A DNA stretch of 64,000 nt from Nocardioides sp. Kera G14 (GTDB lineage: Bacteria > Actinomycetota > Actinomycetes > Propionibacteriales > Nocardioidaceae): positions 3,100,001-3,164,000 of the forward strand of contig NZ_CP085839.1 in the NCBI RefSeq assembly GCF_020715565.1. The letters are read 5' to 3'. The notes under the pieces are model-generated. The model was not told where the DNA came from. It was given only the letters and a program-made list of their open reading frames with translations, and searched no databases. Positions 51,838 to 59,818 of this stretch are shown here, one piece after another (position 1 is the first letter of the stretch; the number at the start of each line of letters is the position of its first letter). Position numbers and translations under genes: made by a program.

Positions 51838-53427
51838 TCAGGCGTTGGGGGCGGTGACGGTGGTGTCGACCTGCACCAATCGCGGCCCGTCGGTCGGCGT
51901 GGCGAGGATGGACCGGAGCTCCTCGGCCGAGGCCGCGTGGACGGCAGGCACGCCGTACCCCTCGGCGATGCGGGTGAAGTCGAGCCCGGGCACGTCCAGG
52001 CCGGGCACGTCCGGCGTGCCGAGCAGGTCGCTGAACCAGCGCAGGGCGCCGTAGGTGCCGTTACGCAGCAGGACGATCGTGACCGGCACGCGCTCCTGGG
52101 CGGCGGTCCAGAGGGCGGTGATGCCGTAGTTCGCCGAGCCATCGCCGATCACGCCGACGACCGGTCGGTCGGGGTGGCCCAGCGCGACGCCGACGCTCGC
52201 AGGGAGGCCGTAGCCCAGGCCACCGGCCGCGGGGAAGTAGTAGGAGCCGGGACGCCGCAGATCCATCTGTCGCCACCACGACGACGTCGTGGAGGTGGAC
52301 TCGACGACGTATGCCGTGTCGGCGGGCTGCTGGTCGCGCAGCGCCGCGAAGACCTCCTCCGGGTGCAGGCGACCGCCCTCGCCCGTGCGGGGTGACGGGG
52401 GTGCGGTGTGACCCGCACCCGCGATGTCGGAGTTGCGCGGGTCGAGCTGCTTGAGGAGCAGGTCGATGGCTGCGCCCGGTTCGGCGACCAGCGCCTCGCC
52501 CATCGGTGCGCGGGCCGCCGCCGAGGCGTCATCCGTGACCTGGATGAGCCGGGTGCCGGCCGGGAGGAAGGGGCCGGGCTGGTGCTCGTGGTAGCGGAAC
52601 ACCGGGGCCCCGAGGACGAGCACGAGGTCGTGCCCCTCGAAGGCGGCCGAGACCGGCGCGATCCCGGCGGGGAGGACGCCGCGGAACAGCGGGTGACGGT
52701 TGGGGAAGGGCAGGCGGAACTGGGAAGGCGCCGCCCAGACCGGGGCCGCGAGCAGCTCGGCGAGGTCGACCGCGCGGTCGAAGAGGCCCTGGGTGTCGAC
52801 GTCTCCGCCGAGCACCAGCAGCGGGTTCTCGGCAGCGGCGACCTGCTCGACCAGCCAGTGCGCCTGCTCGTCGTCGGGCACGCCGGCGCGCCGGACGCTC
52901 CGGCCCACGACGGCCGCGGCGTTGTCGCCGGCGTCGACCGCCCAGTCGTCGTACGGCACCGAGAGGTACGTCGGGCGGCGCTGCAGCTCGGCCTCGAAGA
53001 GCGCCTGCGCCATGGCCCGCGGGACGTCCTCGGCGCAGGCCGGCTCACCGGCCCAGCCGACGAGCGGCCGCATCAGGGCGCCGGGGTCGACGTTGGCGAG
53101 GTTGGCCTCCAGCCCGATCGCCGGGCGCACCTGCTGCCCCGCCATGACGACCAGGGGCGTGCGCGCGGCCACCGCGTTGGTGAGCGCACCCAGGCCGTTG
53201 CCCGAGCCCGAGGCGGCGTGCAGGTTGACCAGCACGGGACGCCCCGTCGCCTGGGCGTAGCCGTCGGCCATGGAGACCACCGCACCCTCGTGGAGGCCGA
53301 GGACGTAGCGGAAGCCCGCGGGCAGCTCGGCGAGGAACGGAAGCTCGTTGGAGCCGGGGTTCCCGAAGATCGTCGTGAGCCCACGGCGCTCCAGGAGCTC
53401 GTGGACGAGGTGGCGTACGGACGGCAC
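51838..53427 (-). CDS. mdlC: benzoylformate decarboxylase
   Basis: A thiamine diphosphate-dependent decarboxylase of 529 residues that turns benzoylformate into benzaldehyde. It matches the known enzyme along its length: FGNPGSNELPFLAELP with the cofactor-activating Glu, NLHAASGSGNGLGAL and FRYHEHQPGPFL holding the two active-site histidines, and the ThDP motif GDGSANYGITALWTAAQ. GTG at 53427 has AAAGGAA upstream. First gene of the mdlC-dehydrogenase-transporter operon, divergent from a LysR gene. Confidence 0.92.
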   Translation of the reverse strand: MPSVRHLVHELLERRGLTTIFGNPGSNELPFLAELPAGFRYVLGLHEGAVVSMADGYAQATGRPVLVNLHAASGSGNGLGALTNAVAARTPLVVMAGQQVRPAIGLEANLANVDPGALMRPLVGWAGEPACAEDVPRAMAQALFEAELQRRPTYLSVPYDDWAVDAGDNAAAVVGRSVRRAGVPDDEQAHWLVEQVAAAENPLLVLGGDVDTQGLFDRAVDLAELLAAPVWAAPSQFRLPFPNRHPLFRGVLPAGIAPVSAAFEGHDLVLVLGAPVFRYHEHQPGPFLPAGTRLIQVTDDASAAARAPMGEALVAEPGAAIDLLLKQLDPRNSDIAGAGHTAPPSPRTGEGGRLHPEEVFAALRDQQPADTAYVVESTSTTSSWWRQMDLRRPGSYYFPAAGGLGYGLPASVGVALGHPDRPVVGVIGDGSANYGITALWTAAQERVPVTIVLLRNGTYGALRWFSDLLGTPDVPGLDVPGLDFTRIAEGYGVPAVHAASAEELRSILATPTDGPRLVQVDTTVTAPNA

Positions 53428-53445
53428 AAGGTTCCTTTCCCCGGT

Positions 53446-53461
53446 AGTGACCGCAGTCACA
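53446..53461. promoter_or_regulatory. CRP/GlxR-like site upstream of mdlC
   Basis: AGTGA-N6-TCACA, 9 of 10 consensus bases, within the longer symmetric TAGTGAC-N4-GTCACACTA. It lies 19 to 34 bases before the mdlC GTG. Confidence 0.5.
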
Positions 53462-53482
53462 CTACGTACGGCGAGATCTGTA

Positions 53483-53520
53483 ATCCAATAGATGTCACGA
53501 CACGACGACATAGACTGGAT
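53483..53520. promoter_or_regulatory. candidate LysR site upstream of mdlC and the LysR gene
   Basis: A 14-base imperfect inverted repeat (ATCCA...GATGTC against GACATA...TGGAT, 11 of 14 matching) lies in the divergent gap. The right arm contains TAGACT, a -10-like box six bases before the LysR ATG, which suggests autorepression. Confidence 0.45.
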
Positions 53521-53522
53521 CT

Positions 53523-54461
53523 ATGGCGGATTTCGACCTCAACCTCGCGCGGGTCTTCGTCCTGCTGTACGAGACCGGCAGTGTCACGGTGACTGCAGAG
53601 GCGCTCCACGTCACCCAGCCCACGGTGAGCTACAGCCTGGGCAAGCTGCGCCGGCATTTCGGCGACGAGCTGTTCCGCCGTACCGGCCGCGGTCTCGCAC
53701 CGACCGCAGTGGCGCAGCGTCTCTACGAGCCGCTCCACCGAGCGGTCAGTGAGATCGACGGAGTGCTGCAGCAGGTCGGTGACTTCGACCCCGCGACCAC
53801 CTCCGCGCGGTTCGCGATCGCCCTCTCCGACCTCGGCGAGGTCACCCTCCTGCCGCGCTTGGTCGCGGCGGCGCGAGAGTCCGCACCGCATGTGTCGTTC
53901 ACCGTCAGCCCGCTCGACGTCGACGACGTGGAACGCCAGCTCGGCCGAGGTGAGGTCGATGCCTTCGTCGCCACTCCCGTCCTCACCTCCCACCGCACCG
54001 TCCGGGTGCCGCTCTTCCGGGAGCGGTACGTCGGCATGGTGGCCGACGACCACCCACGGATCCGCTCCGGGGCGGTCACCATGGCCCAACTGCGCCGCGA
54101 GCACCATGCCAGCGTGGTCGGACCCAGTGGCCACCGCGGGCCCCGCGACGCGCTGGCCGCTCACGACCTGCTCGACCGCGTCACCGTGGAGGTCAGCCGG
54201 TTCTCGGCACTGCCCTACCTCCTCGAGACCACCGACCTCGTGGCGATCCTCCCCGAGTACGTCGCCGAGGCCTTCATCGAGTCGCACCGGCTCCGCATCG
54301 TCCAGCTGCCGTTCGAGACCGAGCCCCTCGAGGTGGCGGTCTACGCACGTCATGACGCCTCGCGCACAGCAGCCCAGCGGTGGCTGGTCTCCTTCCTCGT
54401 CGAGGTGCTCCGTGAGCAGGTCTCGCCGGCGCAACTGCCGGTGACCCGCGATCCGGCCTGA
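53523..54461 (+). CDS. LysR family regulator of the mdlC operon
   Basis: A 312-residue LysR protein of the NodD/NahR-like branch (start DFDLNLARVFVLLYETGSVT, helix-turn-helix ALHVTQPTVSYSLGKLRRHF). It is divergent from mdlC, and is the likely activator of the mdlC-dehydrogenase-transporter operon, with benzoylformate or mandelate as possible effector. No ribosome binding site is seen; the message may be leaderless. Confidence 0.88.
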   Translation: MADFDLNLARVFVLLYETGSVTVTAEALHVTQPTVSYSLGKLRRHFGDELFRRTGRGLAPTAVAQRLYEPLHRAVSEIDGVLQQVGDFDPATTSARFAIALSDLGEVTLLPRLVAAARESAPHVSFTVSPLDVDDVERQLGRGEVDAFVATPVLTSHRTVRVPLFRERYVGMVADDHPRIRSGAVTMAQLRREHHASVVGPSGHRGPRDALAAHDLLDRVTVEVSRFSALPYLLETTDLVAILPEYVAEAFIESHRLRIVQLPFETEPLEVAVYARHDASRTAAQRWLVSFLVEVLREQVSPAQLPVTRDPA

Positions 54462-54477
54462 ACTCCTCATCAATTGT

Positions 54478-54492
54478 CTGACCAGCAGTCAG
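54478..54492. promoter_or_regulatory. inverted repeat upstream of the flavin electron-transfer cassette
   Basis: CTGAC-N5-GTCAG is perfect over five bases and lies 35 to 49 bases before the reductase ATG. It may be an operator; no regulator gene is next to it apart from the upstream LysR. Confidence 0.35.
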
Positions 54493-54526
54493 GGCAATCT
54501 CAGCCAGGAGCCGCAGGCTTGTCGTC

Positions 54527-55921
54527 ATGGCAGTGATCGCGGCGACCGAGCCGACCACCACGACGGCTCCGGGCTGGGGTCTCCTCGCACGGCGTGACGC
54601 CTCCCTCCGACTTGCCGCGGCCGCAGCGCTCTGGCTGGCGATGCTGCTGCCGACGTACTGGTGGATCGTCGGCGGAGGCGTGGCCGACATCCACACCGTC
54701 GCCGACGGCTTCGACAGCGTCGGTCGCCTGACCGGACTCTGGGCCTCGGTCCTCCTGCTCGCCCAGGTGATCCTGATGGCCCGGATCCCCTTGCTGGAAA
54801 GGGCTTTCGGCCAGGACCGTCTCGCGCACCGCCACCGGTTGACCGGCTTCACCTCGTTCAACCTGATGCTCGCCCACATCGTCCTCATCACGATCGGCTA
54901 CGCCGATGCTCGCGTCTCCGAGCTCGTGCCGACGGCGTGGGATCTCAGCGTCAACTACCCCGGCATGCTGCTCGCCGTCGCCGGCACCGCCTGCCTCGTC
55001 ATGGTGGTCGTCACCTCGGTGAAGGCCGCACGCCGCCGGCTGCGCTATGAGTCCTGGCACCTGATGCACCTCTACGCCTACCTCGGCGTCGGCCTCGCCC
55101 TTCCCCACCAGCTGTGGACCGGCACCGACTTCCTCGGCTCGACGTCGCGCACCGTCTTCTGGTGGACCCTCTGGGCCGCCGCGGCCGCGGCCGTCCTGAT
55201 CTGGCGGATCGCCCTTCCTCTCGGCCGCAGCCTGCGCCACTCACTGCGCGTCGTCGCCGTGGTGCCCGAGGCCCCCGGGGTCGTGTCCGTCTGGATGCAG
55301 GGCCGCGCGATCGAGCACCTCGACATCCGTGCCGGTCAGTTCCTGACCTGGCGCTTCCTCGGTCGGCGCGGCTGGACACGCGCCAACCCCTATTCGGTGT
55401 CCGCGGTCCCCCAACGTGACCACGTGCGGATCACCGTCCAGGAGGTGGGCGACGGATCCCGAGCCCTCGCCCACCTCCGTCCGGGATCGCGGGTCCTCAT
55501 CGAGGGGCCGTTCGGCCGGCTGGGTGAGCGGAGCCAGACCCGTCCGAAGGTGGCCTTCATCGGGGCCGGCCTCGGCCTCGCACCCCTGCGAGCACTCGCT
55601 GAGGGCCTCCCGTACGAGGACGCCGTGCTGCTCCACCGCTACCGCGACCAGCCGCTCTTCACGACCGAGCTCACGACCCTCGCCGGGCTCCGACCGCTGC
55701 GGCTGGCATGGCTTCCGGGACACCGTCGCAGCGACGACTCCTGGCTGGCCGACCATGACGCGCCCGACGACACCCGGGCCCTGCTCGGCTACGTCCCCGA
55801 TCTCACCCAGCGCGACCTCTTCGTCTGTGGACCCCCCGCGTGGGTCGCGCGACTCCGGGCCGCGGCACTCGCCGCCGGCCTCCCTTCCGACCAGTTCCAC
55901 GTCGAGACCTTCGAATGGTGA
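54527..55921 (+). CDS. ferric-reductase-like membrane flavocytochrome
   Basis: A 464-residue protein. Residues 20 to 235 hold six hydrophobic segments with heme-binding histidines (for example LMLAHIVLIT, WHLMHLYAYLGVGLALPHQL). Residues 240 to 464 are an FAD/NAD(P)H oxidoreductase domain with the FAD motif ANPYSVSA, GPFGRLG, the nucleotide-binding FIGAGLGLAPLRAL and the C-terminal VCGPPAWV. It would pass electrons from cytoplasmic NAD(P)H across the membrane to the FMN-binding protein encoded next. Reported three-gene sets of this type are thought to serve extracytosolic electron transfer; the final acceptor is unknown. Confidence 0.87.
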   Translation: MAVIAATEPTTTTAPGWGLLARRDASLRLAAAAALWLAMLLPTYWWIVGGGVADIHTVADGFDSVGRLTGLWASVLLLAQVILMARIPLLERAFGQDRLAHRHRLTGFTSFNLMLAHIVLITIGYADARVSELVPTAWDLSVNYPGMLLAVAGTACLVMVVVTSVKAARRRLRYESWHLMHLYAYLGVGLALPHQLWTGTDFLGSTSRTVFWWTLWAAAAAAVLIWRIALPLGRSLRHSLRVVAVVPEAPGVVSVWMQGRAIEHLDIRAGQFLTWRFLGRRGWTRANPYSVSAVPQRDHVRITVQEVGDGSRALAHLRPGSRVLIEGPFGRLGERSQTRPKVAFIGAGLGLAPLRALAEGLPYEDAVLLHRYRDQPLFTTELTTLAGLRPLRLAWLPGHRRSDDSWLADHDAPDDTRALLGYVPDLTQRDLFVCGPPAWVARLRAAALAAGLPSDQFHVETFEW

Positions 55922-55928
55922 GTGAACA

Positions 55929-56465
55929 ATGAAACGCATCGTCCTCTGGGGACTCGGCACCGTCACCACGGTCGTCCTCCTCTTCGGCTACCGCACCTCG
56001 ACCGAGGGCGCCGTCTCCACCGCGGCCCCTGCTGCGATCAGCGCCGGCACGACGGGCTCGAGTGCCGCCAGTGGGTCGAGCGGATCCGACGGGTCCGATG
56101 ACTCCGATTCGACCGACACCTGGCAGGCACCCGAGGGCAACGGCACGCTCGACGCCACCCCGACGCCGTCGACCGACGACTCCAGTAGCGACGGCACCGT
56201 CACCGGTGACTCGGTGGACACCCAGTGGGGCCCGGTCCAGGTCGCGATCACCGTGAGCGACGGCAAGATCACCGACGTCCAGGTGCCGGTCTACCCGAGC
56301 AACAACGGCAAGGACCAGGAGATCAACTCCTACGCCCTGCCGCAGCTGATCCAGGAGACGCTCGACGCCCAGAGCGCCGACATCGACATGGTCAGCGGCG
56401 CGACCGTGACCAGCGACGGCTACATCGGCTCCCTGCAGAGCGCGCTCGACGAGGCGGGCCTGTGA
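55929..56465 (+). CDS. exported FMN-binding domain protein
   Basis: A 178-residue protein with an N-terminal membrane anchor or signal (LWGLGTVTTVVLLFGY), a long low-complexity linker of Ser, Asp, Gly and Thr (residues 35 to 95), and an FMN_bind domain. The flavinylation site is the Thr in MVSGATVTSDGY (about Thr159), to which ApbE attaches FMN covalently. It accepts electrons from the flavocytochrome outside the membrane. Confidence 0.88.
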   Translation: MKRIVLWGLGTVTTVVLLFGYRTSTEGAVSTAAPAAISAGTTGSSAASGSSGSDGSDDSDSTDTWQAPEGNGTLDATPTPSTDDSSSDGTVTGDSVDTQWGPVQVAITVSDGKITDVQVPVYPSNNGKDQEINSYALPQLIQETLDAQSADIDMVSGATVTSDGYIGSLQSALDEAGL

Positions 56466-57226
56466 CCACCGCCGTGGCGCAGCGCCGGCCCGGCGTCGTA
56501 CGGCGCGTGGCGCATGTGATGGGAATGCCGATCAGCCTCGCGCTGCGGGGCCGCGCCGCGGGGACCTTCGAGGGCGAGGCGGCGTGGGCCGAGACGATGG
56601 CGACGCTCCGCGACGTCGACCGGGTCTTCAGCCCGTTCCGGACCGACTCCGTCATCTCCCGACTCGACCGCGGCGAGATCGATCTCATGGACGCCCCTCC
56701 CGAGGTCGCCGAGGTCCTCGGTCTCGCCGAACAGGCCCGGATCGAGTCCCACGGCGCCTTCGACGTACGTCGCCACGGACGCCTCGACCCCTGCGGCATC
56801 GTCAAGGGATGGGCCGTCGACCGTGCGGCACGACCGCTGCGTCATCTCGGGGACACCGACTTCTGCCTGAGCGCCGGGGGCGACCTGGTCGCGTACGTGG
56901 CAGCCGACGACCGGCCGGCATGGCGGATCGGGATCGAGGATCCGCACGAGCTCGCCCGCGTCGTCGCGACGGTCCCGGTGCGCGACGGTGCCGTCGCCAC
57001 CAGTGGACTCGCCCGCCGCGGCGCCCACCTCACCGACCCCCGCACTGGCTCGACCCCCACCGCCCTCGCCAGTGTCACCGTGATCGCCGAAGACCTCACC
57101 ACCGCCGATGTCGACGCGACGGCCGCCTTCGTGCTTGCCAGCGTCGGTGAGCACTGGCTGCAGAGCCGCGGCCGGAGTGCCGTCGTCGTCCACCGCGACG
57201 GCCGCGTGGCGGAGGTCAGGCGCTGA
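56462..57226 (+). CDS. apbE: FAD:protein FMN transferase
   Basis: A 254-residue ApbE enzyme that transfers FMN from FAD to the Thr of the FMN-binding protein. Features: AHVMGMPISLALRG at the start, RVFSPFRTDSVISRL, GIVKGWAVDRAA and SAGGDLVAYV. It lacks the lipoprotein signal found in some family members. The GTG overlaps the stop of the FMN-binding protein gene by 4 bases, so enzyme and substrate are co-made. The end overlaps the convergent hydrolase by 11 bases. Confidence 0.9.
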   Translation: MTTAVAQRRPGVVRRVAHVMGMPISLALRGRAAGTFEGEAAWAETMATLRDVDRVFSPFRTDSVISRLDRGEIDLMDAPPEVAEVLGLAEQARIESHGAFDVRRHGRLDPCGIVKGWAVDRAARPLRHLGDTDFCLSAGGDLVAYVAADDRPAWRIGIEDPHELARVVATVPVRDGAVATSGLARRGAHLTDPRTGSTPTALASVTVIAEDLTTADVDATAAFVLASVGEHWLQSRGRSAVVVHRDGRVAEVRR

Positions 57227-57995
57227 GCGCCAGGGTCTGACGGAGGTACGGGCCAGCCCAGGCGCTGATCACCTTGGCGGCGCGCTGGGCACGCCCCGCC
57301 TTGGTGAGCAGGTGGTCGGCCTCCTCCAGGGAGACGAAGCTGCGCGGGTGCCGAGCGGCCATGAAGAGCTCGGTCGCATGGTCGATCGAGACCGTCGCGT
57401 CGCAGGGTGAGTGCACCACCAGCAGGGGACGGCCGAGCGCAGACACCTCCGGGAGGATCGACGCCCGGCGCACGTCCTCGACGTAGGAGCGCGTCAGCGT
57501 CAGAGTGCGGCCGGCGACCGTCCACGGCGCCGACCCCTCGGCCATCACCTGGTCGATCACGCTGCTGAAGTGGTGCTGGACGTGGGTCGGGTCGGCCGGG
57601 GCGTTGATCGTCGCCACCGCCGTGACCTCCGGGATGCGGGCGGCCGCCGCGATCGCCGCGGAGCCTCCCCACGAGTGTCCGACGAGGAGACCGGCCGGCG
57701 CGCCGCGCTCGGCCATCAACGCGACGGCACGCACGGTGTCGGCCACCTTCACCGAGAAGCCGCCCTCTCCCCATTCCCCCTCGGAGTCACCGAGGCCGAG
57801 GGCGTCGAAGCGGAGCATGCCGATCCCTTTGGCCGCGAGCTGCCGGCAGGTGCGCGCCACCGACGGGTGGTCCTTGCCGAGCGTGAAGCCGTGGACGAAG
57901 ACGCCCCAGCCGCGCACCTGCCCCTCGGGGTGGTCGATCAGTCCGGCCAGGGCGGGGCCGCTGGAGCTCTCGAACCAGACGCGTTCAGTGGTCAC
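57216..57995 (-). CDS. alpha/beta hydrolase (serine aminopeptidase-like)
   Basis: A 259-residue hydrolase with nucleophile elbow VGHSWGGSAA (Ser), the oxyanion stretch VFVHGFTLGKDHPS, an acid in LLVVHSPCDATVS and the His in EEADHLLTK. It resembles the monoacylglycerol lipase-like or osmC-linked hydrolases that accept many esters. The GTG start has no clear ribosome binding site. It stands alone. No specific substrate can be assigned. Confidence 0.83.
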   Translation of the reverse strand: MTTERVWFESSSGPALAGLIDHPEGQVRGWGVFVHGFTLGKDHPSVARTCRQLAAKGIGMLRFDALGLGDSEGEWGEGGFSVKVADTVRAVALMAERGAPAGLLVGHSWGGSAAIAAAARIPEVTAVATINAPADPTHVQHHFSSVIDQVMAEGSAPWTVAGRTLTLTRSYVEDVRRASILPEVSALGRPLLVVHSPCDATVSIDHATELFMAARHPRSFVSLEEADHLLTKAGRAQRAAKVISAWAGPYLRQTLALSA

Positions 57996-58081
57996 GCGCC
58001 AAGCCTGCACAGGTCTGGATGTGAACCGCTTTAAGCAATTCTCACGAGCGCACTTGTGCGGTCTTTCACAAGTGGCTCGGC

Positions 58082-59344
58082 TCAGCTGAGCTTGATCGTC
58101 CCCGCCGGTGTGCGGAGGTAGTGCTTGCCGGCGGGGCTGCGCCAGAGGTAGTAGCCGGGTTCGAGTTTGGTGTAGGTCCAGTCGGTGAAGGTCTTCATCC
58201 GGTGGTGGTACCGGCACAGGCAGGCGAGGTTCTCGCTACTGGTGGGTCCGCCGCGGTCGGGGTGCTCTTTGTCGTAGGCCTCGATGTGGTCGAGGTCCGC
58301 GGTGCGGGCGGTGCGTTCGCAGTTCGGTGCGACGCAGGTCTTGTCGGTCAGGATGGCTTGTTCCCGCATCTCGACTGAGGGGACGTAGCCGTTCCGCTTG
58401 AGGTTGCGGTTGAGGTCGATCACGGGACGGGCCACGATCTTGGTGTTCGACGTCTCGCACCACTCACGGACCTGGGTGAGCGTGGTGAGGCCGGTGGCGC
58501 CTTCGGTGGTGAACTGCCCCTCGTTGTCGGCGTGGACGTAGAGGTTCACGGTCCGTGTGACGGCACCGGCCGACGTACCGGCGAGGTAGTGGCGGGCGAT
58601 GACGCCGAGTGCCTGTGATCGCCGGATGTCGAGGGACTCTTCTGAGCCTTGCTCCTTCAACTCGGCGGCGGCCTTCTGGATTGCTGCTTCGAGGTCGAGG
58701 CCGTCGGCGTGGTCGGTCTTGCCGTAGAGGTCGTCGGTGCCGTCGTCCTGGGGGCGGAGGTCAACCTTGCGGGCCTCGGCGGCTGCTTCAGCGCGTCGGG
58801 CTGCCTCTGCGGGGTCGAAGCGGTCGATGGCGTGGGCGATGAAGCGTTTGAGTGCGGTGGGGCCGATCTTCTCGAACCGCATGTGCAGTTCTTTGTCGAG
58901 CCACGCCGCACCCTCCGCGGTGAGCACGCGGGAGGCTTGGGCGACGAGGCGTGCTTTCCAGACGGGGAGTTGTTCGTCGTAGAGCCGGAAGAAGAGTTGG
59001 GGGAGGCGGTGGTGGAGTTCGAGGGCGTCGCCGATCCAGAGGCGTGTCTGGTGGTCGTTCATCCCGGTCTCGGCGGCGAGGTCCATGAGGGCGGATTCGT
59101 CGATCCAGGGCGTGCCCTCGCCGGCCAGGGGGATGTCGTGGACCTTGTCGCCGGAGGCTGCGTGTGCCGGGTCGTTGGTCTGGTGCTGCTGGGCCCAGTC
59201 GATGGTGTGCAACAGCGAGGCGATCTCAGCCATGTTCGCGCTCTGCTTCGTGAGCGCGATCATGGCGAGGGGGTTGTCGATGGGCATGCCGACGCTGGGG
59301 CCGAGAATGTTCTCGGTGGATCCGGCGTCTACAGCTAGCGACAT
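58082..59344 (-). CDS. HNH endonuclease, DUF222 (13E12-repeat) family
   Basis: A 420-residue protein with an alpha-helical DUF222 region and a C-terminal HNH domain: zinc-type CVAPNC, then the DLDHI core, NLACLCRYHHRMK. The family is widespread and variable in actinobacteria; its biological role is unsettled (DNA repair, selfish element). Transcription appears to start at the ATG from a TTGCGT/TAGGAT promoter whose spacer contains a GTTCGA/TCGAAC palindrome. No repeats or target-site duplications are seen around it. Confidence 0.87.
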   Translation of the reverse strand: MSLAVDAGSTENILGPSVGMPIDNPLAMIALTKQSANMAEIASLLHTIDWAQQHQTNDPAHAASGDKVHDIPLAGEGTPWIDESALMDLAAETGMNDHQTRLWIGDALELHHRLPQLFFRLYDEQLPVWKARLVAQASRVLTAEGAAWLDKELHMRFEKIGPTALKRFIAHAIDRFDPAEAARRAEAAAEARKVDLRPQDDGTDDLYGKTDHADGLDLEAAIQKAAAELKEQGSEESLDIRRSQALGVIARHYLAGTSAGAVTRTVNLYVHADNEGQFTTEGATGLTTLTQVREWCETSNTKIVARPVIDLNRNLKRNGYVPSVEMREQAILTDKTCVAPNCERTARTADLDHIEAYDKEHPDRGGPTSSENLACLCRYHHRMKTFTDWTYTKLEPGYYLWRSPAGKHYLRTPAGTIKLS

Positions 59345-59350
59345 GCGCCG

Positions 59351-59382
59351 ATCCTATCTGTTCGAACAATCGAACGCAAGCG
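59351..59382 (-). promoter_or_regulatory. leaderless promoter with operator upstream of the HNH gene
   Basis: On the minus strand TTGCGT (59377-59382) and TAGGAT (59351-59356) are 17 bases apart, and the ATG follows 6 bases after the -10 box. A perfect GTTCGA-N4-TCGAAC palindrome (59360-59375) fills the spacer, so a bound repressor would block RNA polymerase. The half-sites are those of actinobacterial LexA boxes but in the opposite order. Confidence 0.5.
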
Positions 59383-59530
59383 TTTCGACGCCGAGATCGA
59401 CTGAATTCAGGCGACATGGCAGCGATCACGCCCAGTGGAGAGCCGCGGTCACCGCTATGAAGGACTCCGCACCGCGCGTTCGCGTCGGCGCTCAACGAGC
59501 GATGAGCGTTCCGCGAGCGACCGGACTGCG

Positions 59531-59704
59531 TCAGGAAGTTCCGCCGTTGGGATCCGTAGGAATCCCATCGACCACAAGACCGTCCTTGGTGTTCTCTGTG
59601 GGGCGGACGTCGTCAAGGTCGGCGGGGTCCGCGCGGATCCCGTCGCGGCCGTCCTCCTCCGTGGGGTCGTTCTTCTCGTTCCGCGGGCCGCTCTGATCGC
59701 TCAT
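59531..59704 (-). CDS. small acidic hypothetical protein
   Basis: A 57-residue hydrophilic, strongly acidic protein (MSDQSGPRNEKNDPTEEDG, ending DGIPTDPNGGTS) with no membrane segment or known motif. It is supported by a perfect AAGGAG five bases before the ATG and the G/C-rich third positions usual here. It lies alone between the HNH gene and the transporter. It is too short for a domain call. Confidence 0.62.
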   Translation of the reverse strand: MSDQSGPRNEKNDPTEEDGRDGIRADPADLDDVRPTENTKDGLVVDGIPTDPNGGTS

Positions 59705-59818
59705 TGCTTCTCCTTGGGTCGACGTTGAAACAGAACCAACGAAACACCCCGAGACCAAGGCCGCTGAGCTTCTCCACCAGCGCAGGTGCCCGGCGTCGTA
59801 CGCCCGCACGGACCCGCC

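Noticed and set aside
51980..52015. Duplicated VPGLDVPGLD stretch in benzoylformate decarboxylase, seen as a DNA direct repeat
   Set aside because: As I recall the characterised Pseudomonas enzyme, it has nearly the same residues at this place, so the repeat appears to be an ancestral protein feature and not an insertion.
58082..59344. HNH/DUF222 gene as part of a mobile element
   Set aside because: No terminal repeats, target duplications, integrase or reverse transcriptase are near, and its base composition matches the neighbours.
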